This document shows positions 1 to 9,496 of a DNA stretch of 64,000 nt, piece by piece (the first letter of the stretch is position 1; the number at the start of each line of letters is the position of its first letter). The translations under genes and the position numbers were made by a program. This stretch comes from Zoogloea sp. (GTDB lineage Bacteria; Pseudomonadota; Gammaproteobacteria; Burkholderiales; Rhodocyclaceae). Below the pieces are notes generated by a model that was given only the letters and a program-made list of their open reading frames with translations, was not told the origin of the DNA and did no database searches. Where the stretch lies: positions 1-64,000 of the forward strand of contig JAKLLO010000003.1 in the NCBI GenBank assembly GCA_023150095.1. Reading direction: 5' to 3'.

Positions 1-33
1 GGGTGCCGGCTTCAAGTTCTTCAAGCGTTGTTG

Positions 34-864
34 TTATACGTTGTTACGGCGTCGGGTGAGGCCGGCCAGCGCGAGGCCGGTCAGCACCAGCGCGGGAATC
101 GCGGGTTCGGGAACCGTCGAGGCAGCCACGTTGAGGGCCACGATGTCGTTGGCGCACAGCATCGTCCACTGGATGCTGAAGGCTTCGGACGGGTTCAAGC
201 CCTGCCAGTGGCTGCCGAATGCATCCACCGGAATCTCCACTTCATAGAACCAGTGGTTGCCACCCAGAATGCCCATGTTGGTGAAGGCATTTGAGATCGC
301 GACGCTGGCGTTACCCACGTCGGTGCCGCTGGCCACCTTGGTGACGTAGGGCGAGGCTTCCGGGGCGAATACGCCGGGGGCGCTCCACAGGCCGGTGGAC
401 CAGTTGGCGTTGGTGGTGGCGACCACGTCGCCGCGCAGCAGGGTGGCGCTGCGGTTGGCGGTGAGGATGCCGAAGTCCCAGCTGCCGTTCCGGCCAAAAT
501 CGATGGCGATGTCGCCGCGGCCGTAGCTGTTGCTGGTGGTGGCGGTGCTGGGGTCGTGGCCGGTGACGACGCCCACGTCGAGGTAGGTCTTGCCGTCGGC
601 CTTGGTCTGCCAGGTGACGTAGATGGCTTCGGCGTCGTAGGCCTGGCCGCCCCAGCCGGGGCTCAGGAAGCCGCTCGTTGCATCGCTCTGGTCTTCGACG
701 GCGTAGTTGATACCGGTCTTGGGCGTCCAGCCGGCGGTGCTGCCGTTGTTGGTGATGCCCCAGTCGGTGAAGTTGCCGTCGATCGTCACGCTGGCGGCGG
801 TAGCGGCAAACGGGGCGGCGAGGGTACAGGTGACGGCGAGGCCGGCGAGGAGGTTCTTTCTCAT
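34..864 (-). CDS. PEP-CTERM sorted exported protein
   Basis: Exported protein of about 276 residues with two sorting signals. The N-terminus, starting MRKNLLAGLAV, is a Sec signal peptide ending near AATAA. The last 25 residues hold the PEP-CTERM signal: VPEPA, a hydrophobic helix (IPALVLTGLALAGL), then the basic tail TRRRNNV. In this family the tag is recognised by an exosortase and the protein is processed and delivered to the surface or extracellular matrix. The mature part is rich in Gly, Asn and aromatic residues and looks like a beta-sandwich, but I do not recognise a catalytic domain. An upstream in-frame extension to 930 exists, but only the start at 864 puts the signal peptide at the N-terminus. 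No exosortase gene is visible in this window. Confidence 0.85.
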   Translation of the reverse strand: MRKNLLAGLAVTCTLAAPFAATAASVTIDGNFTDWGITNNGSTAGWTPKTGINYAVEDQSDATSGFLSPGWGGQAYDAEAIYVTWQTKADGKTYLDVGVVTGHDPSTATTSNSYGRGDIAIDFGRNGSWDFGILTANRSATLLRGDVVATTNANWSTGLWSAPGVFAPEASPYVTKVASGTDVGNASVAISNAFTNMGILGGNHWFYEVEIPVDAFGSHWQGLNPSEAFSIQWTMLCANDIVALNVAASTVPEPAIPALVLTGLALAGLTRRRNNV

Positions 865-960
865 GATGCACACCAAACTGGATGGGATGGCGGCGAGAAT
901 AGGTGTGCGGCAGCGTAAAGCCTGCGGCACTTCCTCACGGATTACGGGTGGGTTTAGGGG

Positions 961-998
961 AAAGAACAGGCGGATGAGACGGGTATCACATCCGCCTG
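961..998 (-). terminator. Rho-independent terminator after the host-attachment gene
   Basis: A 10-bp perfect stem (967-976 with 989-998, arm CAGGCGGATG) encloses a 12-nt loop. Read on the minus strand it is followed by TTCTTT, so it ends transcription of the minus-strand gene at 1081-1521. On the plus strand no T-run follows. Confidence 0.7.
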
Positions 999-1080
999 AA
1001 AGCGCGGTGTTTCCCTCGGGGTGGGTTTTGCATTCCGGGGTGCGTCACGCCACCGGAGCCCGAGGGGGCACGCGGGGAGG

Positions 1081-1521
1081 TCAAACGAGCATGCAGTTTC
1101 CGAGGTGACCACGCAGGTCGGGTTCGGAGGTCTTGGTGTAGTCCTTTTCGAGCCGGTCGGTGATCATCTGGGCGGTGGGGCCGTCGAGGTTGGCGTTGAT
1201 CATGCCCATGAACGACGGTGGCGCCACGAGGATCGCGCGGGCGAATTCGTTGCGGCTGCGGCCGAGGTAAAGCTCCTTCGCGAGGGCCTGGGCAAACTGC
1301 TTGGCGGCGTTGAGCTTGGGTGGGGTCTGTTGTTCCCGGGCGCCGTGGCCGCTGCCGCTGGCCTGCATCTGGCCGGCGCGGTCGGACGAGAGCTCGGCAT
1401 TTTTCATGCGGCTTTCGGGATGGACGAGTTCCTTTACGAGCTTGAGTCCCTGCTTGGGACCGAAGTTTGCATACAGTCGGGCGAGGCTTGCGTTGGCTAC
1501 CAGAATCCACGTAATGGCCAT
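1081..1521 (-). CDS. Host attachment family protein
   Basis: Protein of 146 residues matching the host-attachment family (Pfam Host_attach, named after a plant-attachment locus in Agrobacterium). Recognisable parts are the N-terminal beta strand and helix MAITWILVANASLARLY, a polar Lys/Gln/Gly-rich linker (about residues 40-68), and the conserved block ILVAPPSFMGMI (about 97-108). There is no signal peptide or membrane segment, so it should be cytosolic. Its biochemical role is not established; in many proteobacteria homologues sit alone near stress genes, so attachment may be only a name. It stands alone here, with its own terminator downstream. Confidence 0.8.
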   Translation of the reverse strand: MAITWILVANASLARLYANFGPKQGLKLVKELVHPESRMKNAELSSDRAGQMQASGSGHGAREQQTPPKLNAAKQFAQALAKELYLGRSRNEFARAILVAPPSFMGMINANLDGPTAQMITDRLEKDYTKTSEPDLRGHLGNCMLV

Positions 1522-1611
1522 GAATCACTCTCCACATTGTCGGAAATGCCACAGCGGCTTAGTCACTTTAGACAGCGCCCGGCCAACTAGCAAAGTTTTG
1601 TTTCAGCAATG

Positions 1612-2391
1612 CTATTCAGGTGATCCGGGCTGCCCTTCGCGGGTCGCTGGCGACTGGCGGTAATAGCGGGAGAGCTGGGTGTAGACGTCCGGGTATTCGT
1701 GGCGGAGCAGGCTCGGCGTCTCGAAGAAGGCCTCGCTCATCACCGCGAAGAATTCCGACGGATGGTCGGCGCCGTAGGGGTCGAGGGCGGTGTCCTCGCC
1801 GTCGTCCACCCGCCGGCAGAAGTCGTCGTAGGCCGGCTGGAAGGCGGCGGCCCAGGCTTCGGGGCTCATGTCGGGGGGCAGGGCGGGGAAGCCATCCACC
1901 TCGCCATTGCCCATGTCGAGCTTGTGGGCGAATTCGTGGATCACCACGTTGATGCCGTCGAGGGCGCCCGTGTCTTCGGACCACGAAAGGATCACCGGCC
2001 CGCCTTCCCAGGCTTCGCCGAGCACCTCGTCGTCGTATTCGTGCACCACGCCGTCTTCGTCGGTGAAACTGCGGGGGATCACGAAATCGCCCGGATACAC
2101 CACGATGCCGATCCATCCGGCGTAGGCGTCGAGGCCGATGTGCAGCACCGGCAGGCAGGCCTGCAGGGCGATGGAGAGGAGCATGTCGTCGGTGACGACG
2201 AGGCCTTCGGCGCCGTGGACTTCCTTTTCGGCCAGGAACTCCAGCGCCATCTGGCGCAGGGTGGGCAACTCGTCGGGCGGCAGGTAGGCGAGGAAGGGCA
2301 GGCCGGCTTCGACGCGGCTCCACTGCTCGGGCGGAACCTGCATGCGGCTGGCGGCGCGGCGCCGGCGCCATTTTCGGAAGGCTGAGAACAT
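1612..2391 (-). CDS. mtfA: MtfA-type zinc metallopeptidase
   Basis: M90-family zinc peptidase of 259 residues, close to the length of E. coli MtfA. The zinc motif HEFAH is at residues 152-156 in VVIHEFAHKLDM, and the downstream block SEFFAVMSEAFFE carries the further glutamate ligand typical of the family. In E. coli MtfA binds and inactivates the glucose repressor Mlc and has aminopeptidase activity. Whether an Mlc target exists here is unknown. It is cytosolic, with a basic N-terminus (RKWRRRRAA). It is divergent from relA, with a 114-bp shared upstream region. Confidence 0.9.
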   Translation of the reverse strand: MFSAFRKWRRRRAASRMQVPPEQWSRVEAGLPFLAYLPPDELPTLRQMALEFLAEKEVHGAEGLVVTDDMLLSIALQACLPVLHIGLDAYAGWIGIVVYPGDFVIPRSFTDEDGVVHEYDDEVLGEAWEGGPVILSWSEDTGALDGINVVIHEFAHKLDMGNGEVDGFPALPPDMSPEAWAAAFQPAYDDFCRRVDDGEDTALDPYGADHPSEFFAVMSEAFFETPSLLRHEYPDVYTQLSRYYRQSPATREGQPGSPE

Positions 2392-2505
2392 CGGGGGAAA
2401 TCGCTGGTCGAAGGGCTGGCTTTCGGCGGGATGGGTGTGCCGCCCGTCACCGCCGGTACGATCAAGATCAAACGCTGCAATGGCAGCCTATAGGATAATG
2501 TCGGC

Positions 2506-4722
2506 ATGGTCGCCGTTACGCATTCGATTTCCCAGTCCGCATCCGCATCCTCCGCCCTCGCGCTGCTGAGTGAAGGATTGCTTCCCGAAGACGTCCGCCG
2601 GGTTGCCGAGGCCCATGAGTGGGCCCAGGCGCTGTATGCCGATCGCAGCCTCGGCACCCGCGAACCGGTGTGGCCCCACGCCCTCGGTACGGCGCTCATC
2701 GTGGCTTCGCTGCGCCTCGACGCCGACGCGCGGATCGCCGCGCTGTGCTTTGCGGTGGGCGACGTGCTGCTCCATCCCACCGACGAGATCACGCTGCGTT
2801 TTGGCGATACCGTCGCGCGGCTGGTGGATGGCCTGCGCCGCCTCAATGGCCTGCGCGTCATCACCCGCATGACCACCACCACCAGCGCCCCCGAGATCCG
2901 CGCCCAGAGCGAGGTGCTGCGCAAGATGCTGCTGGCGATGGTCGAGGACATCCGCGTGGTGCTGCTGCGGGTGGCGTCGCGTACGCAAACGCTGCGCTAC
3001 TTCACCGATCACCCGGGCGTGATCCGCGAATCCATCGCCCGCGAGAGCCTCGACATCTACGCGCCGCTGGCCAACCGGCTGGGCATCTGGCAGCTCAAGT
3101 GGGAGCTGGAGGATCTGTCCTTCCGCTTCCTCGAGCCCGAGACCTACAAGCGCATCGCCCGGATGCTCGACGAGCGGCGGGTTGAGCGCGAGCAGTTCAT
3201 CGTCGACGCCGTGGCGCGCCTGAAGAACGAGGTCGCGGCCATCGGGATCAAGGCCGAGGTCTATGGCCGGCCCAAGCACATCTACAGCATCTACAACAAG
3301 ATGCGCGCCAAGCGGCTGGATTTCTCGCAGATCTTCGACGTGCGCGCCCTGCGCGTGCTGGTGGACGAGGTGAAGGACTGCTACGCGGTGCTGGGCATCG
3401 TGCACCAGATCTGGACGCCGATCCCCAAGGAGTTCGACGACTACATCTCGATGCCCAAGGGCAACAACTACCAGTCACTGCACACCGCGGTGTATGCCGC
3501 TGACGGCCGCTCGCTGGAAGTCCAGATCCGCACCCACGGCATGCACAACCACGCCGAGCTGGGCGTGGCGGCCCACTGGCGCTACAAGGAAGGCAGCGGC
3601 AACGCCGCCAATGCCGACTACGATGAGAAGATCGCGCTGCTGCGCAGCCTGCTGTCGTGGCGCGACGAGGTGACCGACGCGGCCGACTGGGTCGAGCAGT
3701 TCAAGCGCGCCTCGCTGGACGACACGATCTACGTGCTGACGCCGCAGGGCCGCGTGATCGACATGCCCCGCGGCGCCACGCCGATCGACTTCGCCTACCG
3801 GGTGCACACCGATCTGGGCCACCGCTGCCGGGGCGCCAAGGTCAATGGCCAGCTGGTCACCCTCAACACGCCCCTCGAAAACGGCCAGACGGTGGAGATC
3901 ATGTCCACCAAGGAAGGCGGGCCGTCCCGCGACTGGCTCAACCCGCAGCAGGGCTACGTGGCCACGCCCCGGGCCAAACAGAAGATCAAGCAGTACTTCA
4001 GCGCCCTCGAAGAAGAGGAAATGCTGGTCCGCGGGCGCAGCGTGCTGGTCAAGGAAATCCAGCGCGAAGGCCACGGCCAGGCCAACATCGACGAACTCGC
4101 CACGCGGCTGGGCTTCAAGAACGCCGAGGCGCTGTTCATCGCTGCCGGGCGCGGCGAGGTGGGCCCGCGGGCGATCCAGACCGCCCTGCGCGGCGCCGAC
4201 GCCAACGAAGCCACCACCGAGGAGCCCGAGGTCGTCATCGGCAAGAGCCACGCGGGCGATGCGGGCGACACCATCCTCATCGTCGGTGTCGGCAAGCTGA
4301 TGACCTCGCTGGGCCGCTGCTGCAAGCCGGCGCCGCCGGACGCGATCCAGGGCTACGTCACCCGCGGCCGTGGCGTGTCGATCCACCGGGTCGAATGCCG
4401 CGACTTCCAGTCCCTCGTCAAGCGCCATCCCGAGCGCCTGGTGAGCGCCGAGTGGGGCGGCTCCGGCCGTGCCGGGGCGGCCAAGGACGCCGTGTTCCCG
4501 GTGGATATCCTGGTCCATGCGATGGACCGTCAGGGCCTGCTGCGCGACATCTCCGAGGTGCTTTCGAAGGAGAAGCTCAACGTGATCGCCGTGAACACCC
4601 TCAGCCGCAAGGGTTCGGCGCGGATGCGCTTCACCCTCGAGGTGCAGGGCGTGCAGCAGATCCAGCGGGCGCTCACCCTGATCCGCGAAGTGAAGGGCGT
4701 GACCGACGTGGAGCGCGGCTGA
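2506..4722 (+). CDS. relA: GTP pyrophosphokinase RelA
   Basis: Stringent-response (p)ppGpp synthetase of 738 residues. Order: degenerate HD hydrolase domain (about 20-190, no HD..ED catalytic set), synthetase domain (about 240-360), TGS domain (about 406-466), zinc-finger-like region with CCKPAPPD (C605, C606), and ACT domain (about 665-737). The synthetase carries the EFDD signature (309-312), which marks monofunctional RelA; bifunctional SpoT/Rel has a basic RxKD form. The N-terminus MVAV matches the start of other RelA proteins, which supports this start although the upstream ribosome site is weak. The enzyme is ribosome-bound and senses uncharged tRNA. A GATAAT hexamer only seven bases before the start hints at a very short leader. 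The next gene begins 3 bases after the stop. Confidence 0.95.
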   Translation: MVAVTHSISQSASASSALALLSEGLLPEDVRRVAEAHEWAQALYADRSLGTREPVWPHALGTALIVASLRLDADARIAALCFAVGDVLLHPTDEITLRFGDTVARLVDGLRRLNGLRVITRMTTTTSAPEIRAQSEVLRKMLLAMVEDIRVVLLRVASRTQTLRYFTDHPGVIRESIARESLDIYAPLANRLGIWQLKWELEDLSFRFLEPETYKRIARMLDERRVEREQFIVDAVARLKNEVAAIGIKAEVYGRPKHIYSIYNKMRAKRLDFSQIFDVRALRVLVDEVKDCYAVLGIVHQIWTPIPKEFDDYISMPKGNNYQSLHTAVYAADGRSLEVQIRTHGMHNHAELGVAAHWRYKEGSGNAANADYDEKIALLRSLLSWRDEVTDAADWVEQFKRASLDDTIYVLTPQGRVIDMPRGATPIDFAYRVHTDLGHRCRGAKVNGQLVTLNTPLENGQTVEIMSTKEGGPSRDWLNPQQGYVATPRAKQKIKQYFSALEEEEMLVRGRSVLVKEIQREGHGQANIDELATRLGFKNAEALFIAAGRGEVGPRAIQTALRGADANEATTEEPEVVIGKSHAGDAGDTILIVGVGKLMTSLGRCCKPAPPDAIQGYVTRGRGVSIHRVECRDFQSLVKRHPERLVSAEWGGSGRAGAAKDAVFPVDILVHAMDRQGLLRDISEVLSKEKLNVIAVNTLSRKGSARMRFTLEVQGVQQIQRALTLIREVKGVTDVERG

Positions 4723-4725
4723 CCG

Positions 4726-5598
4726 ATGACGGGCAGCACCGGCATGGACCGCCACCACTTTGCGTGGCTGTCGATCGCGGCGGCCGTCTCGACCATCGCC
4801 TTCAAGGCCTTTGCGTGGTGGATCACCGGTTCGGTCGGGCTGCTGTCGGATGCGCTGGAATCCTTCGTCAATCTGGCCGGCGCGTCGTTCGCGCTGTGGA
4901 TGATCATCGTCACCCGGGCGCCGGCGGATCGTCAGCACCCGTTCGGCCATGGCAAGGCCGAGTACTTTTCCAGCGGCTTCGAAGGCATCCTGATCCTCGG
5001 CGCCTCAGTCGGCATCATCTGGGCCGGCGCCGAAAGGCTGATCCAGCCGAAGCCCATCGAATCGGCAGGCTGGGGCCTGGCGTGGTCCGCGGTGGCGACG
5101 GCGGTCAATCTGGTGGTCGCCCGGGTGCTCGGGCGGGCTAGTGAGCGCTTCAACTCCATCGCCCTCAAGGCCGATTCCCGTCACCTGATGACCGACGTAT
5201 GGACATCCGTCGGCGTGATCGCCGGCGTCGGGCTGGTGGCGGCCACCGGCTGGCTGATCCTCGATCCGCTGATCGCCATCGCGGTGGGCCTCAACATCAC
5301 CCGCGAGGCCGTGCGGCTGGTGCGCGAATCCGTCGATGGGCTGATGGATCGCAGCCTCGAACCCGATGCGCTGGCCCGCGCCGAAGCCGTGCTCGACACC
5401 TTCCGTGCCCGCAGCGTGGGCTACCGTGATCTGCGCACCCGGCGGGCCGGCGTGTCGGCCTTCGTGCAGCTCACGGTGCTGGTGCCGGGCGAATGGACGG
5501 TGCGAGAAGGCCATTCGCTGCTGGACGAAATAGAATCCGCCCTTGCCGGGGTGTTGCCCGGCACCGAGGTGACGACCCACCTCGAACCTCTTCCCTGA
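4726..5598 (+). CDS. Cation diffusion facilitator (CDF) metal exporter
   Basis: Inner-membrane divalent-metal/proton antiporter of the CDF family, 290 residues, with six predicted membrane helices and a cytosolic C-terminal domain of about 80 residues. The metal site in helix 5 is H153xxxD157 (HLMTD). In helix 2 the sequence is [11 protein letters not shown], giving D42xxxS46, whereas E. coli FieF has DxxxD. The intracellular [11 protein letters not shown] motif (H71, H75) is also present. Metal preference (Fe, Zn, Mn, Co) cannot be fixed from sequence, and the Ser variant may belong to a subgroup common in proteobacteria. It starts 3 bases after relA and is probably co-transcribed with it. 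Confidence 0.9.
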   Translation: MTGSTGMDRHHFAWLSIAAAVSTIAFKAFAWWITGSVGLLSDALESFVNLAGASFALWMIIVTRAPADRQHPFGHGKAEYFSSGFEGILILGASVGIIWAGAERLIQPKPIESAGWGLAWSAVATAVNLVVARVLGRASERFNSIALKADSRHLMTDVWTSVGVIAGVGLVAATGWLILDPLIAIAVGLNITREAVRLVRESVDGLMDRSLEPDALARAEAVLDTFRARSVGYRDLRTRRAGVSAFVQLTVLVPGEWTVREGHSLLDEIESALAGVLPGTEVTTHLEPLP

Positions 5599-5621
5599 AT
5601 TCAACTGGTTGCGCCTGCATC

Positions 5622-6407
5622 ATGATTTTCGTGTTGTCTCCCGCCAAGGCCCTCGATTACGAGTCGCCCCTCGCCACGCCCCGTCACACCCAGCCCGACT
5701 ACCTCGACGATGCCGCCGAGCTGATCGCCGGCCTGCGTGAGCTCTCCCACGCCCAGGTGGCCGAGCTGATGAGCCTGTCCGATCAGCTCGCCGCCCTCAA
5801 CGTGGCCCGCTACGCCGAGTGGGCCCGCCCGTTCTCGCCCGACAACGCCCGCCCGGCGGTGCTCGCCTTCAACGGCGATGTTTACGACGGCCTTGACGCC
5901 CGCACGCTCACCGAGGCCCAGCTCGACTACGCCCAGCGCCACCTGCGCATCCTCTCCGGGCTTTACGGCCTGCTGCGACCGCTGGATCTGATGCAGGCCT
6001 ACCGCCTCGAGATGGGCACCCGCTTCAAGAACCCCCGCGGCAAGGATCTGTACGCCTTCTGGGGCATGACCCAGACCGACGCCCTCAGCCGCCTGCTGGA
6101 GGGCGAGGCCGACGCCGGCCGCGAGCCGGTGCTGGTCAATCTGGCCTCCGAGGAATACTTCAAGTCGGTCAAGCCCGCCAAGCTCAAGGGGCGGTTGCTC
6201 AATGTGGCCTTTGAAGACTGGAAGGGCGGCCGCTACAAGATCATCAGCTTCTACGCCAAGCGCGCCCGCGGCCTGATGGCTCGCCACGCCATCACCCACG
6301 GCGTCGAGGCGGTGGAGCAGCTCAAGGATTTCAACAGCGACGGCTACGCCTTCGCGCCCGAGGCCTCCGACGAAGGCCACTGGGTCTTCCGCCGGCGGCT
6401 CGACTGA
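5622..6407 (+). CDS. yaaA: Peroxide stress protein YaaA
   Basis: YaaA (DUF328/UPF0246) family, 261 residues, the usual length. Starts [16 protein letters not shown], the family's hallmark N-terminus, and contains [12 protein letters not shown] and [11 protein letters not shown]. In E. coli YaaA lowers intracellular free iron during hydrogen peroxide stress and belongs to a DNA-binding fold family. It is cytosolic. The open frame extends upstream to 5493 inside the CDF gene, but only the ATG at 5622 gives the family N-terminus. Its position downstream of a metal exporter fits a shared metal or oxidative-stress context, which is inference. Confidence 0.95.
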   Translation: MIFVLSPAKALDYESPLATPRHTQPDYLDDAAELIAGLRELSHAQVAELMSLSDQLAALNVARYAEWARPFSPDNARPAVLAFNGDVYDGLDARTLTEAQLDYAQRHLRILSGLYGLLRPLDLMQAYRLEMGTRFKNPRGKDLYAFWGMTQTDALSRLLEGEADAGREPVLVNLASEEYFKSVKPAKLKGRLLNVAFEDWKGGRYKIISFYAKRARGLMARHAITHGVEAVEQLKDFNSDGYAFAPEASDEGHWVFRRRLD

Positions 6408-6421
6408 GGAGGGCAGGGCAG

Positions 6422-7690
6422 ATGGCATCTCCCGAAAAGGCGGCCGCGCTGGCTCGCATGAAGCTCCTCGCCACCGGGCTGCTGGTGGCCGTCACGGTGC
6501 TGTTCGTCTTCGCCCGCCGCGAAGGGCTGCCCTGGCTGGCGGCCTTCGCCGAGGCGGCGATGATCGGTGCGCTGGCCGACTGGTTTGCGGTGGTGGCGCT
6601 GTTCCGCCGCCCGCTGGGCCTGCCGATTCCCCACACGGCGATCCTGCCGCGCAACAAGGCGCGGCTGGCCGACAACCTGGCGGTGTTCATCCGAGACAAG
6701 TTCCTCGACACCCATTCCCTCGTCGGCCGCCTGCGCGCCGCCAACCCGGCCGAGCGCATCGCCACGTGGCTGCAGGACGAGCGCAACGCCCGCCTGCTGG
6801 CCGACCGGCTGGCGGTGGTGGCGGTCCAGTCGCTGGACTTCATGGACGACAAGCGGGTGCGTCGGCTGGTGCTCCACGCCCTGCGTCGCCGCGCGGGCGA
6901 TCTTGATCTGGCCGGCACCGTGGGTCGCGTCCTCAACCTGCTCACCGAGGATCGCCGCCATCAGGGCCTGCTCGACGACGGCCTCCACAAGCTGGCCGAC
7001 TGGCTCGGTCAGCCTGGCGTGCAGCAGGGTTTTGCGGGCATGATCGTGGACGTGGCGAACAAGGAATACCCAAAGATCGTCGCCATGCTGGGTCTCGTGG
7101 GCATCAACCCGGCCGAGCTCGGCGAGAAGGTCGCCAACGGCATCGTGACCGGGGTGAACGGCCTGCTCGACGAAGTGGCCAACGACCCGAACCACCCGCG
7201 CCGCGCGGCCTTCGACGAAGTGATCCACCGCTACATCGAGCGCCTCCAGCACGACGAGGGCTTCCGCGCCCGCATCGAGCAGGCCAAGCGCGATTTCCTC
7301 GCCCATCCGGGCGTCGGCACCTATCTGCAAGGCCTGTGGGCAGACCTGCGCGGCTGGCTGGCGACCGATCTCGGCAAGCCGGATTCCCGCGTGCGCCGCA
7401 AGATCGCCTCGGCCGCCAGCGCCATCGGCGCCAGCCTCGCCACCAACCCGGCGCTGCGGGATTCGGTCAATGAGCACATCGAGCAGAGCGTCGAAGCCCT
7501 GGCGCCCGAGCTGCGCGAAGGGCTGTCGCGCCATATCGCCGGCACCGTGCGGGCCTGGAACGACGAAGATCTGGTGCGCGAGATCGAGCAGAGCGTCGGC
7601 CGCGACCTGCAGTTCATCCGGCTCAACGGCACCCTCGTCGGCGGCCTGATCGGCCTCGTGCTGTACGCCGTCACCCACCTCATCAGCTGA
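6422..7690 (+). CDS. DUF445 family inner-membrane protein (YjiN-like)
   Basis: DUF445 protein of 422 residues, like E. coli YjiN. The N-terminus has one or two membrane segments (about 16-32 and 38-60) including the conserved block ADWFAVVALFRRPLGLPIPH and the following ILPRNK. A long helical middle region carries repeated charged heptads, and a C-terminal hydrophobic helix ends the protein (GLIGLVLYAVTHLIS). Function is not established. A ribosome site GAGGAGGGCAG precedes the start. It lies 14 bases after yaaA and 13 before the carboxypeptidase, so the run from relA to 8846 may be one transcription unit. Confidence 0.85.
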   Translation: MASPEKAAALARMKLLATGLLVAVTVLFVFARREGLPWLAAFAEAAMIGALADWFAVVALFRRPLGLPIPHTAILPRNKARLADNLAVFIRDKFLDTHSLVGRLRAANPAERIATWLQDERNARLLADRLAVVAVQSLDFMDDKRVRRLVLHALRRRAGDLDLAGTVGRVLNLLTEDRRHQGLLDDGLHKLADWLGQPGVQQGFAGMIVDVANKEYPKIVAMLGLVGINPAELGEKVANGIVTGVNGLLDEVANDPNHPRRAAFDEVIHRYIERLQHDEGFRARIEQAKRDFLAHPGVGTYLQGLWADLRGWLATDLGKPDSRVRRKIASAASAIGASLATNPALRDSVNEHIEQSVEALAPELREGLSRHIAGTVRAWNDEDLVREIEQSVGRDLQFIRLNGTLVGGLIGLVLYAVTHLIS

Positions 7691-7703
7691 TTTCCGCCCC
7701 GCC

Positions 7704-8846
7704 ATGACCCTCCGCATCAGCAGCAATTTCGACGCCGGCGCCATCGAGGTGCTGTCCATCGACCGCCCCGACGACATCCGCCTCCGCCTGCGGGCCGACC
7801 AGGGCGTGGGCGGGGATTCCACCTTCCGCCAGTGGTTCCACTTCCGGCTCCACGGTGCGGCTGGGCAGGACGTGCGCCTCGTCTTCGAGAACGCCGCCGA
7901 CGCCGCCTACCCCGACGGCTGGCCCGGCTACCGCTGCGTGGCCTCCTACGACCGCCGCCACTGGTTCCGCATCGCCGGCACGCGCTATGAAAACGGCCAG
8001 CTGATCGTCGAGCACCGGCCCGAGCGCAACAGCATCTACTACGCCTACTTCGAGCCGTACTCCCACGAGCGTCACCTGGATCTTCTGGGCCGCGTCGAGA
8101 TGTCGGCCTTTGCGTCGGTCACCAACCTGGGCGCCACCGTCGATGGGCGCGATCTCGATCTGGTCACCGTCGGCCGCGCCGGCCCGGGCAAGCAGCCGAT
8201 CTGGATCATCGCCCGCCAGCATCCGGGCGAGAGCATGGCCGAGTGGTTCGTCGAAGGCCTGCTCGAACGCCTGCTCGACAACGCCGATCCGGTGGCCCGG
8301 CGCATTCGCGAGAAGGCCGTGCTGTACGTCGTGCCCAACATGAATCCGGATGGCGCGATCCGCGGCAACCTGCGCACGAATGCCGCGGGCGCCAACCTCA
8401 ACCGCGAATGGCGCGACCCGAGCGCGCTGCGCAGCCCGGAAGTGCTGGCGGTGCGTGACGCGATGGAAGCGAGCGGCGTCGAGCTCTTCCTCGACATCCA
8501 CGGCGACGAGGCGTTGCCCTACGTGTTCTTCTCGACCGCCGAGGAAGTGCCGGGCTTCTCTGACGCCCAGCGCGCCCGCCAGGCCCGCTTCGTCGAAGTC
8601 TTCCAGGCCGCCAGTCCGGATTTCCAGACCGAGCACGGCTATCTGGCCGGGCGTTTCCAGGACGAACTGCTGACTCTCGCCTCCAAGTGGGTCGCCCATC
8701 GTTTCGGCTGCGTTTCGATCACCCTCGAGATGCCCTTCAAGGACAACGCCAACCTGCCTGACGGCGTCACCGGCTGGAACGGCGAGCGTAGCAAGCGCCT
8801 CGGTGCGGCAATGCTCAACCCGATCCTGGCCCATCTGGCGGGCTGA
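7704..8846 (+). CDS. M14 zinc carboxypeptidase, cytosolic type
   Basis: Carboxypeptidase of 380 residues in the M14 family, resembling cytosolic (CCP/Nna1-like) bacterial members. An N-terminal beta-sandwich domain (about 1-125) precedes the catalytic domain. Zinc ligands are H173 and E176 (RQHPGES) with a third His in LFLDIHGDE; substrate-binding NMNPDG and NLNREW motifs and the catalytic Glu in ITLEMPFKDN are all present, so it should be active. There is no signal peptide. Eukaryotic relatives trim glutamate from protein C-termini; the bacterial substrate is unknown. It is the last gene before a 272-bp spacer. Confidence 0.9.
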   Translation: MTLRISSNFDAGAIEVLSIDRPDDIRLRLRADQGVGGDSTFRQWFHFRLHGAAGQDVRLVFENAADAAYPDGWPGYRCVASYDRRHWFRIAGTRYENGQLIVEHRPERNSIYYAYFEPYSHERHLDLLGRVEMSAFASVTNLGATVDGRDLDLVTVGRAGPGKQPIWIIARQHPGESMAEWFVEGLLERLLDNADPVARRIREKAVLYVVPNMNPDGAIRGNLRTNAAGANLNREWRDPSALRSPEVLAVRDAMEASGVELFLDIHGDEALPYVFFSTAEEVPGFSDAQRARQARFVEVFQAASPDFQTEHGYLAGRFQDELLTLASKWVAHRFGCVSITLEMPFKDNANLPDGVTGWNGERSKRLGAAMLNPILAHLAG

Positions 8847-9118
8847 AGCCAGCGCCAGTGCGGCGTGCGTCACGGGGTGCGCTTAAAGCTCCGCCTTCTC
8901 CTGTCGATATTCGATGCGTCCTCAACGTGTCCGGTCGGTGTCGCGCGCCCGTGTTTGGCGCGACGCCCGGTCTGCCTGGTGGAAAAGGTGGATTTCCGGG
9001 GTTCCGGCGGGTGACCAGATGATTTTCGAAATTATTTTGAAATCGTGTCATCCACCGCCGGATTCGATGCGTTAAGCGATCACAGGCGAGAGATCGCCGG
9101 ATTTAACAGGAGAAGTCG

Positions 9119-9403
9119 ATGGGCAGTTATTGCAACGAGTCCTACGCAGAGTTTCTGGATTCCCTCAAGGCCGCTGGTGTCGTCATCAGCAATGAAAGCG
9201 AAGTGCGTGAGCGTCTGGCCGAATGCCAGCGCTGGAGGACGGCTTTCATGACCCTGGCAGCCAACGGCCGGCAGCTTGGCATCGAGTTTTCGGTGGCAGG
9301 CGAGGGTGGTGATCCCCGTGCAGTGCAGCGCGTGATGGCTCAGCATGCATTCCCGGCCGAAAAGGAAGCTGCCTTCCTGGCCCAGCTGACCGCCCAGCGC
9401 TGA
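9119..9403 (+). CDS. Small hypothetical protein, 94 aa
   Basis: I do not recognise a family. The product is a soluble, mostly helical 94-residue protein with no signal peptide or membrane helix, starting MGSYCNESYAEFLDSL and ending in LAQLTAQR. It is a convincing gene: a strong ribosome site (ACAGGAGAAG) lies 7 bases before the ATG, and a long terminator follows about 50 bases after the stop, so it looks monocistronic and well expressed. The AT-rich stretch 9018-9050 upstream may hold the promoter. Confidence 0.7.
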   Translation: MGSYCNESYAEFLDSLKAAGVVISNESEVRERLAECQRWRTAFMTLAANGRQLGIEFSVAGEGGDPRAVQRVMAQHAFPAEKEAAFLAQLTAQR

Positions 9404-9450
9404 GCGCCACAGACCGACCCGGCACCCGCCGGGTCTGGTCACAGCATCTG

Positions 9451-9496
9451 GCCGATGCCCCCTTCACCCAGCGGTGAAGGGGGCATCGGCTTTTAT
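9451..9496 (+). terminator. Strong Rho-independent terminator
   Basis: A perfect 18-bp stem (9451-9468 with 9473-9490) closes on the 4-base loop CAGC and is followed by TTTTAT. It ends the small gene at 9119-9403 and insulates the giant-protein operon that begins near 9660. Confidence 0.9.

Noticed and set aside
2488-4950. Minus-strand open frames opposite relA and the CDF gene
   Set aside because: They are shadows of well-supported plus-strand genes and have no recognisable protein family.
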